Shown: in pieces, positions 25,242 through 33,205 of the stretch
Position numbering within the stretch: the first letter of the stretch is position 1
How the letters are laid out: the number at the start of each line of letters is the position of its first letter
DNA from: Geosporobacter ferrireducens
GTDB taxonomy: Bacteria; Bacillota; Clostridia; Peptostreptococcales; Thermotaleaceae
DNA: 64,000 nucleotides
Direction: 5' to 3'
NCBI RefSeq assembly: GCF_001750685.1
Contig: NZ_CP017269.1
Span: 806,001-870,000, forward strand
Translations under genes and position numbers: made by a program
Notes under the pieces: generated by a model
Told to the model about the DNA's origin: nothing
What the model saw: only the letters and a program-made list of their open reading frames with translations
Database searches by the model: none

Positions 25242-27110
25242 CTATATTTCTGCATAAATGCTTTCAATTTCCTCTATTTCCCTATGTGTCAGCTCAAATA
25301 ACTGATAAACTAAGTAATCCAGCTTATGTTGTTGTTTAGTAATTTCTTTCTCAATTGAAGAATGTTTGTATTTATGACAATTATACTCTTTATTTAAATA
25401 TTCTATATGATTTACATATCCAATAAAATGCTTCTGTGTACCTAAATTTTCTATTTTAATCGGACTATTCTGAATATGATAAATTTTCATTTGTGGAAAT
25501 AGCTTCTTTCCCTCATGAATAAGGCTGTGATAAAGGAAATTAAGCAGTTTAGAATTCAGCAGGGCAAGTATATATTTTAATTCTAATTTTTCATTTCTGG
25601 ACAAACAAGCGTAGAGAGTATTTAATAGAAAATAGTTCTGATCATCATAAGCTGCTATAAACCGGTCTGCTGTCTGTCTTATCATCAACTTGGGCTGCAA
25701 TATAAACTCCTCTCTCATAAAAGTAGCATATTCTCCAAGGCTCCGGTCAATAGAACTGCGATCATTCAGCAGATATAAACCTTTCCATTGGTAACCGTAA
25801 CGCCAAATATCTTTTCCTTCTAAAATAGGTACCTGATGCCCATTTTCCTTTCTATTGGAAATTAATTTATTTCTAATATTGCCGGTAGCAATTCCTGCAA
25901 TAATTTCACAATTCTCTTTAAGGGGAGGGTAACTTTCTCTGATACGATCTCTTAATTGAAAGACTTCCGTACTTGAATGAATGTCAAATACATTTTTTAA
26001 TGTATTATAATAATAAGATTGTCTGATTTTTTTAAAATTGCTCTCTTTTAATCCCCTTTTTTTATTTGCTGCCTGTCTTAGATTTTTTGCAAGAATTAAA
26101 TTATTTTTTCTATTGTCATCCTTGTTTTTTACAAGAATTAGAATACACATATCCATAGAAACATTCGAAAAAATTCCTTCACCTAGGTTTATTACCTGGG
26201 AAATAGCACAGGTTTTCAATATTTTTTGTCGGATTTCCGCAAAATTATTGTTTAACAGAATACTTGCAGGTACAATATATCCAAGAATTCCTTTTTCGTT
26301 CAAGTTCTGAATACTTTTTTCTATGAATACACTAACAAGGTCAAATCGTCCCTTTGCCGTCTCAAAGCTTTCCTTTAAGATCTCTTTATCAAGATATTTA
26401 TTAATTTTTCGATTTTCCAAATAGGGAGGATTTCCTAAGATCAAATCATATGGTGCACAGAAGTCTGCCTCTAAATAATTCCCATGTATAACCTGCAGTT
26501 TGCTTTCCAGACCTGCATAATCTAAAGTACGAAGCTTATGCCCCAAAGAAATTTGAAAGATCTCTAATGCTGTTTCATCCAGATCTACAACCGCCAGATT
26601 ATGCTGTATAATAAGAGGCAGACTCTCTTTTGGGCTTAATCCCTCTCTATGTTGATATATATCGATTAACTTATCAATCATATAAAAAATGAAATTACCG
26701 CTTCCGCAGCAGGGCTCCAAAATCCTTACATCCTTTAAGGATTTTTCTGGATGTTGAATGAAAAACTGATCCAGGCTGTTGTCTACAATATACTTTACAA
26801 TCCAGTTCTCTGTATAATACTGAGAAAATCTCTCCTGCTTGCCGTTTCCTTCATGAAAGAATTGATAAATCCATCCCAGTACATTCTCTATCGCTATATC
26901 TTCCGTCATCAGTGTTGCTATGAAATGTTTTAGATGGTTTACTTCTGCTTCTTTAAATAGGCTGTTGTGAAAAACCTTATTTTTAGGTAAAAAAAATCCT
27001 TCCAATACTAAAGAAAAAAATGAATGAAATAAAGTCTCTTCCTGAACATTGGTATATTTTTCTTTCAAATATTTTTTTATGTGAATAATATCCCGCCTTA
27101 GATTTTTCAT
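25242..27110 (-). CDS. solitary Eco57I/TaqI-like adenine-N6 DNA methyltransferase
   Basis: About 622 residues. The N-terminal helical region is followed by SAM-binding motif I EPCCGSGNFIFYM at about 132, the catalytic motif IV NPPY at 227-230 (preceded by LILG), and a C-terminal TaqI-like specificity domain with ILALLNSKLLNFLYH. It should methylate adenine N6 in a non-palindromic or asymmetric site. No endonuclease domain or neighbouring restriction gene is visible, so it looks like an orphan methylase, as with the epigenetic CamA of C. difficile (similar layout, not proven orthologous). ATG 27110 has AGGG eight bases upstream. A bidirectional terminator follows upstream at 27171. Confidence 0.85.
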   Translation of the reverse strand: MKNLRRDIIHIKKYLKEKYTNVQEETLFHSFFSLVLEGFFLPKNKVFHNSLFKEAEVNHLKHFIATLMTEDIAIENVLGWIYQFFHEGNGKQERFSQYYTENWIVKYIVDNSLDQFFIQHPEKSLKDVRILEPCCGSGNFIFYMIDKLIDIYQHREGLSPKESLPLIIQHNLAVVDLDETALEIFQISLGHKLRTLDYAGLESKLQVIHGNYLEADFCAPYDLILGNPPYLENRKINKYLDKEILKESFETAKGRFDLVSVFIEKSIQNLNEKGILGYIVPASILLNNNFAEIRQKILKTCAISQVINLGEGIFSNVSMDMCILILVKNKDDNRKNNLILAKNLRQAANKKRGLKESNFKKIRQSYYYNTLKNVFDIHSSTEVFQLRDRIRESYPPLKENCEIIAGIATGNIRNKLISNRKENGHQVPILEGKDIWRYGYQWKGLYLLNDRSSIDRSLGEYATFMREEFILQPKLMIRQTADRFIAAYDDQNYFLLNTLYACLSRNEKLELKYILALLNSKLLNFLYHSLIHEGKKLFPQMKIYHIQNSPIKIENLGTQKHFIGYVNHIEYLNKEYNCHKYKHSSIEKEITKQQHKLDYLVYQLFELTHREIEEIESIYAEI

Positions 27111-27170
27111 AACATTCACCCTTTTTAGAACATATTTTACTTATTCGCTTCTACACTCTTTTTTCCTTGT

Positions 27171-27205
27171 AAAAAAAGTACATTATCGCAAAATGTACTT
27201 TTTTT
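27171..27205. terminator. symmetric terminator between the methyltransferase and the 47-residue peptide gene
   Basis: AAAAAAAGTACATT / AATGTACTTTTTTT around ATCGCA. It has T-runs on both strands and would terminate the small gene transcribed on the minus strand. Confidence 0.8.
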
Positions 27206-27218
27206 CTAGTTGCTGCTA

Positions 27219-27362
27219 TTAAATTTTGTCTTTAATATCCAGTTTATACAATAAATCTCGAATTTCCTTCAACAGCATAATGATTTTGTTGAGGGAGTAT
27301 TGTATGGTTACCAATATAATCAGTAGAATGACAGCACCAACCAATATATAATTCAAACCCAT
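27219..27362 (-). CDS. 47-residue single-span membrane peptide
   Basis: ATG 27362 is preceded by GGAGGG only two bases before the ATG; a more downstream start is not evident. The peptide MGLNYILVGAVILLIILVTI forms one membrane helix, followed by an amphipathic, charged tail QYSLNKIIMLLKEIRDLL ending KLDIKDKI. It is followed immediately by a strong terminator. I do not recognise a family. The hydrophobic helix plus leucine-rich basic helix suggests an oligomerising membrane microprotein. Confidence 0.55.
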   Translation of the reverse strand: MGLNYILVGAVILLIILVTIQYSLNKIIMLLKEIRDLLYKLDIKDKI

Positions 27363-27420
27363 CCCTCCTCTATTTTATCTTAGCCTCATTATAGCCTATT
27401 CATCCTCTTCCCGCAAATAG

Positions 27421-27473
27421 TAAAGCACATCTTTATACGGTACCAATAGACTGTACTGTACAAAGATGTGCTT
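27421..27473. terminator. long stem-loop between ssb-like gene and small peptide gene
   Basis: AAAGCACATCTTT and AAAGATGTGCTTT make a 13-bp stem enclosing a 27-base loop that itself holds GTAC palindromes. The U-tract on the minus strand is weak, so termination is likely but not certain. Confidence 0.5.
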
Positions 27474-27496
27474 TATAATATGTATGTAGGATTGCT

Positions 27497-28147
27497 TTAG
27501 TTTACCTCTCGATTATTATCCTCTTCTACGATCTCCATTTTAGAAATAGAGACCTCATAAGCCATTTTTGTAATCAGCTCCTCTTCATTTAGTCTCTTCT
27601 GATATTCACGGCTCTGTACTCTTCCCCAGATTTTAATATGATCTCCCACTTTCAGTTTCTCAGAGAACCTAGCATTTCTGCCCCATGCAATACATGGGAT
27701 ATAGTCGGATTTATTATAGGGTCTGTTGACAGCAACAAGCATATCCGTTATTTCTCTGCCAAAGGGTGTTGTTCGATAAACTGGATGCTTACAAATATAA
27801 CCGTTCAAAAAAATCTGATTTGGGTTTTTTAATTCTTCTTCACCGCTATAGATCGTCATGTCCCTCGCAAAAATTGTTAACACCAGCTTATTGCTGCCAT
27901 CCATATATTTGTTATAGGACCTCAGCTGCCCGTCGACCTTAACCATGGTTCCCAATGTCAAATTCAGGTCTACCAGAATACGCTCCGAAACAGTAACCGG
28001 TAGTACATCACTATGATCGCTCAATCTGGGTACCTTTATATCCAAGGTGTAAAATCCCTCTCCATACATTTCATGGCTAAATCTTAAATCAGAGTCCACT
28101 TCCCCCAGAACGGTCACGACATTCGTATCAATGATTTTATCTGACAT
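27497..28147 (-). CDS. tandem OB-fold single-stranded DNA-binding protein
   Basis: A 216-residue protein made of two SSB-like OB folds. The first spans about 5-105 (NVVTVLGEVDSDLRFSH...). The second spans about 106-205 (NQIFLNGYICKHPVYRTTPFGREITDMLVAVNR...IPCIAWGRNARFSEKLKVGDHIKIWGRVQSREY), with the aromatic and basic residues typical of SSB. No acidic protein-docking tail of the DDDIPF type is seen, so it differs from housekeeping SSB. Likely a clostridial paralogue acting in recombination, repair or competence. The start ATG at 28147 has GGGTTAAAT upstream, a weak site. Confidence 0.8.
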   Translation of the reverse strand: MSDKIIDTNVVTVLGEVDSDLRFSHEMYGEGFYTLDIKVPRLSDHSDVLPVTVSERILVDLNLTLGTMVKVDGQLRSYNKYMDGSNKLVLTIFARDMTIYSGEEELKNPNQIFLNGYICKHPVYRTTPFGREITDMLVAVNRPYNKSDYIPCIAWGRNARFSEKLKVGDHIKIWGRVQSREYQKRLNEEELITKMAYEVSISKMEIVEEDNNREVN

Positions 28148-28243
28148 TTAACCCCCACGCTCCTTCCCGATTCTTATGTACTTATTCAGGGTTAATCTAC
28201 AACTATATTTATTCGTGCTAGGACGAGATTATGAATAAAGAAA

Positions 28244-28277
28244 TAAAAAAAGAGAAAAATCTGCTTTTTCTCTTTTT
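28244..28277 (-). terminator. terminator of the Mur-ligase-like gene
   Basis: AAAAAGAGAAAAA / TTTTTCTCTTTTT stem around the short loop GCAGA, followed by T-rich sequence on the minus strand. Confidence 0.8.
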
Positions 28278-29131
28278 CAATAGCTTATATATATTTTTTT
28301 CTCATTTTCTATCCTTCTGTCTTCTCCTGAAAACAAGAATATTTCTGAGGTAATTCCATCCGGTGGCACACCAAAAACCATAACACCGGTTGCAGCAGCT
28401 AATACACTATATACATTATTTTTTTCTGCCAACTTTATCTCTACTGGAAATTCCAGCGGTTCAATCTCTATACCATTTTTTGTTGTAATTCCCCGTTGGA
28501 TACAGCAATAAAATTTTAAAAAAGGTGTGGTTTCAATGCTAGAAGCAGTTACTGTAGCCTTAGCCGATAATCCATAGGTAATAACCATCCGATCCTTTAG
28601 TACCTCTAGAAAATCTGTACAGATACAATCATCCATATTCACTGCGATAATACTCTCCTTTGGCAGATGATTGATTAAAACTTTACTGGATTCGATCTTC
28701 TCTTTTAATTCTTCACCGATGCTTATGCTATCCATACCTAACATTGTATGTATAAAAACATCAAAGGGCGTCTGCAGTAATGGATACGCTTTTATAAAGT
28801 CTGTATTCATCTGAAAAATAATAATATCCTTTTTTTTCTTGACTTGTTCTTGTAAATATTCAAAATATTCTTCCAGCATGAATAGGTGATTTTCTTCTCC
28901 TGTAGTGTTATAGAATAGCTCAGTGGTATTTTTAATATCCACAGAGAACCCGGAGCTTTCTAGCATATAGGCCATCATTTGTGCCGTAACAGTTTTTTCA
29001 TTGGCCTCTAAAACGCCTATAAATCTCAATTTTTCACTAGGATAATCATGACGTCGGTTTTTAATGTCTATCCATTCCCTTAGGCCAGAAGTGTTCTCTA
29101 TCCATTGTAATTCGTGATCACTCAATTTCAT
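28277..29131 (-). CDS. degenerate Mur-ligase-like protein of unknown function
   Basis: About 284 residues. The opening FIGVLEANEKTVTAQMMAYMLESSGFSV aligns by eye with the Mur ligase ATP-loop region (usually GTNGKTTT...LLE..G), but the glycines are lost. Later it has IIAVNMDDCICTDFLE and TYGLSAKATVTASSI, corresponding to the MurE-type N-A-D-D and TYGL..AD..ASNI elements, and VYSVLAAATGVMVFGVPPDGI, matching the Y-N-x-x-N-x-x-A-A segment. The C-terminal ligase domain seems absent. This suggests a catalytically dead relative of the Mur/FPGS family, possibly a regulator or binding protein. The start is uncertain (29134, 29131 or TTG 29125, best spaced from GAGG). Confidence 0.55.
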   Translation of the reverse strand: MKLSDHELQWIENTSGLREWIDIKNRRHDYPSEKLRFIGVLEANEKTVTAQMMAYMLESSGFSVDIKNTTELFYNTTGEENHLFMLEEYFEYLQEQVKKKKDIIIFQMNTDFIKAYPLLQTPFDVFIHTMLGMDSISIGEELKEKIESSKVLINHLPKESIIAVNMDDCICTDFLEVLKDRMVITYGLSAKATVTASSIETTPFLKFYCCIQRGITTKNGIEIEPLEFPVEIKLAEKNNVYSVLAAATGVMVFGVPPDGITSEIFLFSGEDRRIENEKKIYISY

Positions 29132-29203
29132 CACCTCGTTTCCTTCGATGATCTCTATTATTATTTTTCTCAGTTCATCTGCTTAAATATGTATGATTAA
29201 ACA

Positions 29204-29239
29204 GAAAAAAGGAAAGTGTGGACAAACCCACACTTTCCT
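29204..29239 (-). terminator. terminator of the NSS transporter operon
   Basis: GGAAAGTGTG / CACACTTTCC stem around GACAAACC (orientation +), with TTTTTTCTG tail on the minus strand. Confidence 0.88.
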
Positions 29240-29279
29240 AAAATATAAATATAATCCTAATTTTTCAAGTTAAGTTCGA

Positions 29280-29387
29280 TTATTGGTTGCTTTTTTTCGA
29301 TAGGAAAGCCTTATTCAGAAGGTATATAAACCCACCTCCATAAAATCCTAAGGTAATCATCATCATAACAATCGATGTCGTTGACAT
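29280..29387 (-). CDS. MetS-like small subunit of an NSS transporter
   Basis: A 35-residue open frame beginning one base after the transporter stop (TAATATG), with GAGGGGG upstream, so it is translationally coupled. The sequence MSTTSIVMMMITLGFYGGGF and following IYLLNKAFLSKKSNQ has one membrane helix with a glycine kink and a basic tail. This is the pattern of the MetS family, the tiny partner of MetP-type sodium-dependent amino acid transporters described in Corynebacterium. It is missed by length cut-offs. Position, size and topology all agree with that role. Confidence 0.78.
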   Translation of the reverse strand: MSTTSIVMMMITLGFYGGGFIYLLNKAFLSKKSNQ

Positions 29388-29388
29388 A

Positions 29389-30897
29389 TTATTTCGACCC
29401 CCTCGTATCCTCTAAGGCTGATTCCATAATGTCATGTCCCTGCCCAATCTTATTGGCCAGCCAATTGTTCGTCAGCAGTGCAATGCCAATGAGTACTGCA
29501 AACTGTACGATTATCGTTCCTACACTAAAGATTTCTCTTGGATCCCACCAGTTCCCCGGGTACCAGGTAATCGCCTGCCAGATCCACCAGCCGATAATCA
29601 CTACGGTAAATACCGGGAATAAGGCCACACATACACTCCACCATTTTCCTATCTTGTAATCTGACCATGGGGTGTTGATGTCGTTGTTTCTTACTTTTTC
29701 AAGTCCTTTCTTCATCAGTGCTATGGCTACAAACAGTCCGCTTAACAGCAAGCCTACTCCCCATACCCAGTCTTGGTTGTCATTGATATTTAAACTGTAG
29801 GCCGATGGTACTCCTGCCAAGAATCCAACGATGATTACGATTAATGTTGCTTTCTTTCGCTCTACTCCTGCATCCATGATGTTTCTTACCCCTACTTCTA
29901 TCATTGGCAATAGGGAGGATAATGCTGCGATGGACATTGCAAAGAAGAATATGCCCGCTAGTATATTTCCAAATGGCATCGTCGGGAATAACTGCGCCAG
30001 ATAGATAAAGGTCAGTCCTGTATTTCCTGCCGATAGGGCCGCATCTGCAAACTCTGTTGACGGTGACAATGCAAAAATTGCCGGCAGTACGGTCATTCCA
30101 CAGATCAGGGCCCCTACGTTATCGCTAAAGCCCATGATCATACAGTTTCCTGCTATATCTTCCTTCTTCTTTGTATACACTGCATAAGTAATGATAAATC
30201 CCCATCCTGCTCCTGTTGACCATGCAGCTTGGGTAAAGGCTGCCAGCCATATCTTTGGTTCTGTCAGCATATGCAGCTTTGGACTAAATAAGAATTCCAA
30301 ACCCTTTGCTGCCCCCGGCAATGTGACCGCTCTGAATAATGCGATGAGTAATAGTCCAAATAGGGTCGGTATCATGATTTTACTTGCTTTTTCTATTCCG
30401 TTTGTAACCCCTTTATATATGATGATTCCAGCTATACTCATTGAGATAAAATGAAAGAATATGGTTTGTGATGGTGTTGTTGTGAAGGCATTCCAAATTG
30501 CCTGTGTTGCTTCTGTTCCCATTCCCGGTTGGAAAGCTCCTGATACCGCTAGTGTAAAATACTTTACACACCAGCCCATGATTACGGAGTAATAGAACAT
30601 AATGAGTAAACAGACTGCTGCAATCCACGTACCCATCCAGGTATATTTCTTGCCCATATAATCTCTGAATGCACCGATTGTACCCAGCCCTGTACGGCGT
30701 CCCATTACCATCTCTCCCATTAGGAGCGGAAGTACCCAAACAAATAGGGCAATTGTCCATGCGATGATAAAAGGTCCTCCACCATTGGCTGCAGCTACCC
30801 TCGGGAACCTCCAAACATTACCCGTACCGATTGCCATTCCGATAGAAGCTGCAATAAAGCCCCATCGGCTTCCCCATTGCTCTTTTTGTTGACTCAT
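29389..30897 (-). CDS. sodium-dependent amino acid transporter (NSS/SNF family)
   Basis: A 502-residue, twelve-helix sodium symporter of the neurotransmitter:sodium symporter family. TM1 has the sodium and substrate motif GMAIGTGNVWRFPRVAAANGGGPF, TM6 has AWSTGAGWGFIITY, and TM8 the sodium-site serines (FFAMSIAALSSLLPMIEV). ATG 30897 follows AGGAGGG. A T-box leader and sigma-A promoter precede it, so expression should respond to an uncharged tRNA. Hand alignment to the two synthetase T-boxes here suggests a proline-type specifier, which conflicts with a simple MetP assignment. Substrate is thus open. Confidence 0.92.
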   Translation of the reverse strand: MSQQKEQWGSRWGFIAASIGMAIGTGNVWRFPRVAAANGGGPFIIAWTIALFVWVLPLLMGEMVMGRRTGLGTIGAFRDYMGKKYTWMGTWIAAVCLLIMFYYSVIMGWCVKYFTLAVSGAFQPGMGTEATQAIWNAFTTTPSQTIFFHFISMSIAGIIIYKGVTNGIEKASKIMIPTLFGLLLIALFRAVTLPGAAKGLEFLFSPKLHMLTEPKIWLAAFTQAAWSTGAGWGFIITYAVYTKKKEDIAGNCMIMGFSDNVGALICGMTVLPAIFALSPSTEFADAALSAGNTGLTFIYLAQLFPTMPFGNILAGIFFFAMSIAALSSLLPMIEVGVRNIMDAGVERKKATLIVIIVGFLAGVPSAYSLNINDNQDWVWGVGLLLSGLFVAIALMKKGLEKVRNNDINTPWSDYKIGKWWSVCVALFPVFTVVIIGWWIWQAITWYPGNWWDPREIFSVGTIIVQFAVLIGIALLTNNWLANKIGQGHDIMESALEDTRGSK

Positions 30898-30984
30898 AAA
30901 CACCCTCCTTTTTTAGTTATTTATAATAGTATTATTCTAAAAGTTCATTGTTTGCCGGCACTTTCCAATGAACTTTTCTGAAAA

Positions 30985-31212
30985 AAAGTAAAAAAACTCC
31001 CGTCCCTGTAAAGGGACGAGAGTTACCCGCGGTACCACCCTAATTAGCCGTTCCCGGCTCACTTTATTAATCGTAACGTGATTCAACGTAATGACTTGCT
31101 CGTCATATGCTCCGGAGCGGGTTCAAGAAGCTAGTTTGCAGATCTCTCATCACCAATCCGCTTTCTGTGAAACATCACACCTTTACTATTCTCCATCTTT
31201 GCATTTCATAAT
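30985..31212 (-). promoter_or_regulatory. T-box leader of the NSS transporter
   Basis: The minus strand reads AGGGTGGTACCGCGGG (complement at about 31026-31041). A terminator stem CTCTCGTCCCT/AGGGACGGGAG with a run of Ts follows at 30985-31023. Stem I carries the AATAGTA motif. When the base GGAG is paired with CTCC, as in the thrS and valS leaders here, the specifier position reads CCC. Confidence 0.9.
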
Positions 31213-31228
31213 ATTATGTTTATACATG

Positions 31229-31257
31229 ATTTTATAGAATTATACACAAACTGTCAA
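31229..31257 (-). promoter_or_regulatory. sigma-A promoter of the NSS operon
   Basis: Minus strand TTGACA (31257-31252) and TAAAAT (31234-31229) with a 17-base spacer. Confidence 0.8.
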
Positions 31258-31317
31258 CTTGAAATTTTTGTTTATATGGAAAATTTATTTTTTAAGTATG
31301 TTCAGTAATCCGCTGTA

Positions 31318-32094
31318 TTATTGTGGTACATTCATTTTTCTTTGCATTCCTGTATGATCAATATAATAATTTTCCTTCATAATGATCTGAGAGATCGGTA
31401 CAATTTCATAGCCTTGTTTTTGCAATCGCTCTATCACTAATGGCAAATACTCTAATATGTATTTTGCATTATTATGAAATAACACAATAGAGCCTTTTTT
31501 TACGTTTCTTGTTACACGATCTACCACAGGTTGAGTTCCTAACTCCTTCCAATCCAAAGAATCTACATCCCATTGAATCACATAATGCTTATTTGCCATG
31601 ACAGTTTCTATTACTTTATTACTATAGTCTCCAAAGGGAGGTCTAAACAGTGTAGGTCGTACACCAATCAAATTCTCAATCTTATCGCTGGTTGTATTTA
31701 ATTCATGGGCAATTTGTTCCGTAGACAGTTTTGACATGTGAGGATGGGTGGTAGAATGATTTTCTACATCATGCCCTTTCTCGTGAATCTTTTTTACCAT
31801 ATCAGGATACTTATCTACCCAAAAGCCTACTAGAAAAAAAGTAGCTTTTACATTATATCGATCTAAAATTTCCAATATACCATCGGTGAACTGGTCTCCC
31901 CATGCAGCATCAAAGCTGATGGCTACCTTTTTTTCTTCTGTATCTACACAATAAATCGGTAGCAGCTTATCTTTATTCATAACGCTGAGAATGTGATTTC
32001 CCATATTCTGTGAATACATCAGCGTTGTGCCTAATACCATAATGAATATCAATAAACCTAATAAAACGCTTTTGCGAATGACGATAATTCTCAT
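31318..32094 (-). CDS. pdaB: PdaB-like sporulation polysaccharide deacetylase
   Basis: A 258-residue NodB-domain protein with an N-terminal membrane anchor (about 8-28). Motif 1 is SFDAAWGD, the variant found in PdaB instead of TFDDG. The metal-binding HSTTH is near residue 117, and RPPFGDYS and LFHNNAKY follow. Length and the SFDAAWGD motif match Bacillus PdaB (YbaN), needed to maintain spore cortex late in sporulation. The ATG has GGGGGATAAAGGA upstream. It stands alone, divergent from the Na/Pi transporter. No clear sporulation sigma promoter was found. Confidence 0.87.
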   Translation of the reverse strand: MRIIVIRKSVLLGLLIFIMVLGTTLMYSQNMGNHILSVMNKDKLLPIYCVDTEEKKVAISFDAAWGDQFTDGILEILDRYNVKATFFLVGFWVDKYPDMVKKIHEKGHDVENHSTTHPHMSKLSTEQIAHELNTTSDKIENLIGVRPTLFRPPFGDYSNKVIETVMANKHYVIQWDVDSLDWKELGTQPVVDRVTRNVKKGSIVLFHNNAKYILEYLPLVIERLQKQGYEIVPISQIIMKENYYIDHTGMQRKMNVPQ

Positions 32095-32250
32095 TCCTTT
32101 ATCCCCCTTTCTGTATATGCATCGCTACTATAATACTAAATTTATTCGAAAATTGTCCTGATATTCCTGAAAATATTTATTCTTCTCAGCATATTCCCTC
32201 TAAAAAATAAATATAACATAATAGTGACAACGCTATAGGGAGGAAATGTT

Positions 32251-33180
32251 ATGCTCCTAAAAATCACTGCTGGTGCGCTAGCCGGTATTTCAATTTTTTT
32301 TCTAGGTATGAACATGATGTCTGATGGAATTTTAGCTCTTGCCACGAGGAGATTAAAGGGTATTTTATCTACGCTAACGGCTAACCCTCTCTTAGGGATT
32401 CTTTGCGGAGTTCTGATCACTGCCCTTACGCAAAGCAGCAGTGGCACCACAGTAATGGTTGTAAGTCTCGTCAACGGAGGTGTGCTAAACCTTTATCAGG
32501 CTGCAGCTGTAATTATGGGTGCGAATCTGGGAACAACCATCACAGCACAGCTTGTTAGCTATGATTTTTTTGTAATAATTCCCCATGTTCTGTTCTTAGG
32601 AATTTTACTTTATCATTTGAAGCTTACAGTGATTATGAAAGAACTCGGTAGATTTCTAATCGGTTTTGCACTATTGTTTTTAGGAATACGTGTTATGATC
32701 GTTTCCCTCTATCCTCTAAAAAATCTATTGGGATTTCAACATATGCTGTTTTCTGTAGGAGACCATAAACTATTAGGTATTCTTCTAGGGGCTTTAACCA
32801 CAGGCATTATACAAAGCAGCAGCACAGGTATTGCACTACTGCAGGGATTATCTTACCAAGGTCTTATAAATCTTTCTCAAGCTCTTCCGATATTGATGGG
32901 ACAGAATATCGGCACCTGTGTAACCACATTGCTTTCAAGCTTTGCCACTGACAAAAATGGAAAACGAGCCGCCATCATCCATCTGCTTTTTAATTTTTTC
33001 GGAACCATCATACTATTTCCGTTCATTGACTTAATCGCTTCCTTTGTCGTAAAGCTCTCTCCTGACCTTACAGTACGTCAGATTGCCAATGCGCATACCT
33101 TGTTCAATCTACTAACCCTCTTATTGTTGCTGCCCTTTCTGTCTTTATTAGTAAACTTATCAAAAAAAATAATAAGATAG
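32251..33180 (+). CDS. Na/Pi-cotransporter II-related membrane protein
   Basis: A 309-residue protein with about eight hydrophobic helices and two inverted QSSS repeats: TQSSSGTTVMVVSLVNGG near residue 63 and IQSSSTGIALLQG near 188, each followed by a GxNxGT motif (MGANLGTTIT, MGQNIGTCVTT). These define the NptA/PNaS family, which couples sodium to phosphate uptake. The PhoU-like cytoplasmic domain of longer homologues is absent. ATG 32251 has GGGAGG upstream. It is monocistronic and ends in a weak hairpin shared with the convergent gene. Confidence 0.9.
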   Translation: MLLKITAGALAGISIFFLGMNMMSDGILALATRRLKGILSTLTANPLLGILCGVLITALTQSSSGTTVMVVSLVNGGVLNLYQAAAVIMGANLGTTITAQLVSYDFFVIIPHVLFLGILLYHLKLTVIMKELGRFLIGFALLFLGIRVMIVSLYPLKNLLGFQHMLFSVGDHKLLGILLGALTTGIIQSSSTGIALLQGLSYQGLINLSQALPILMGQNIGTCVTTLLSSFATDKNGKRAAIIHLLFNFFGTIILFPFIDLIASFVVKLSPDLTVRQIANAHTLFNLLTLLLLLPFLSLLVNLSKKIIR

Positions 33181-33197
33181 CTGTAGATGCTATCTTA
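33173..33197. terminator. short hairpin between Na/Pi transporter and deacetylase lipoprotein genes
   Basis: TAAGATAGC / GCTATCTTA stem around TGTAGAT; U-tracts on either side are weak. Confidence 0.5.
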
Positions 33198-33205
33198 TCA
33201 TTTCC

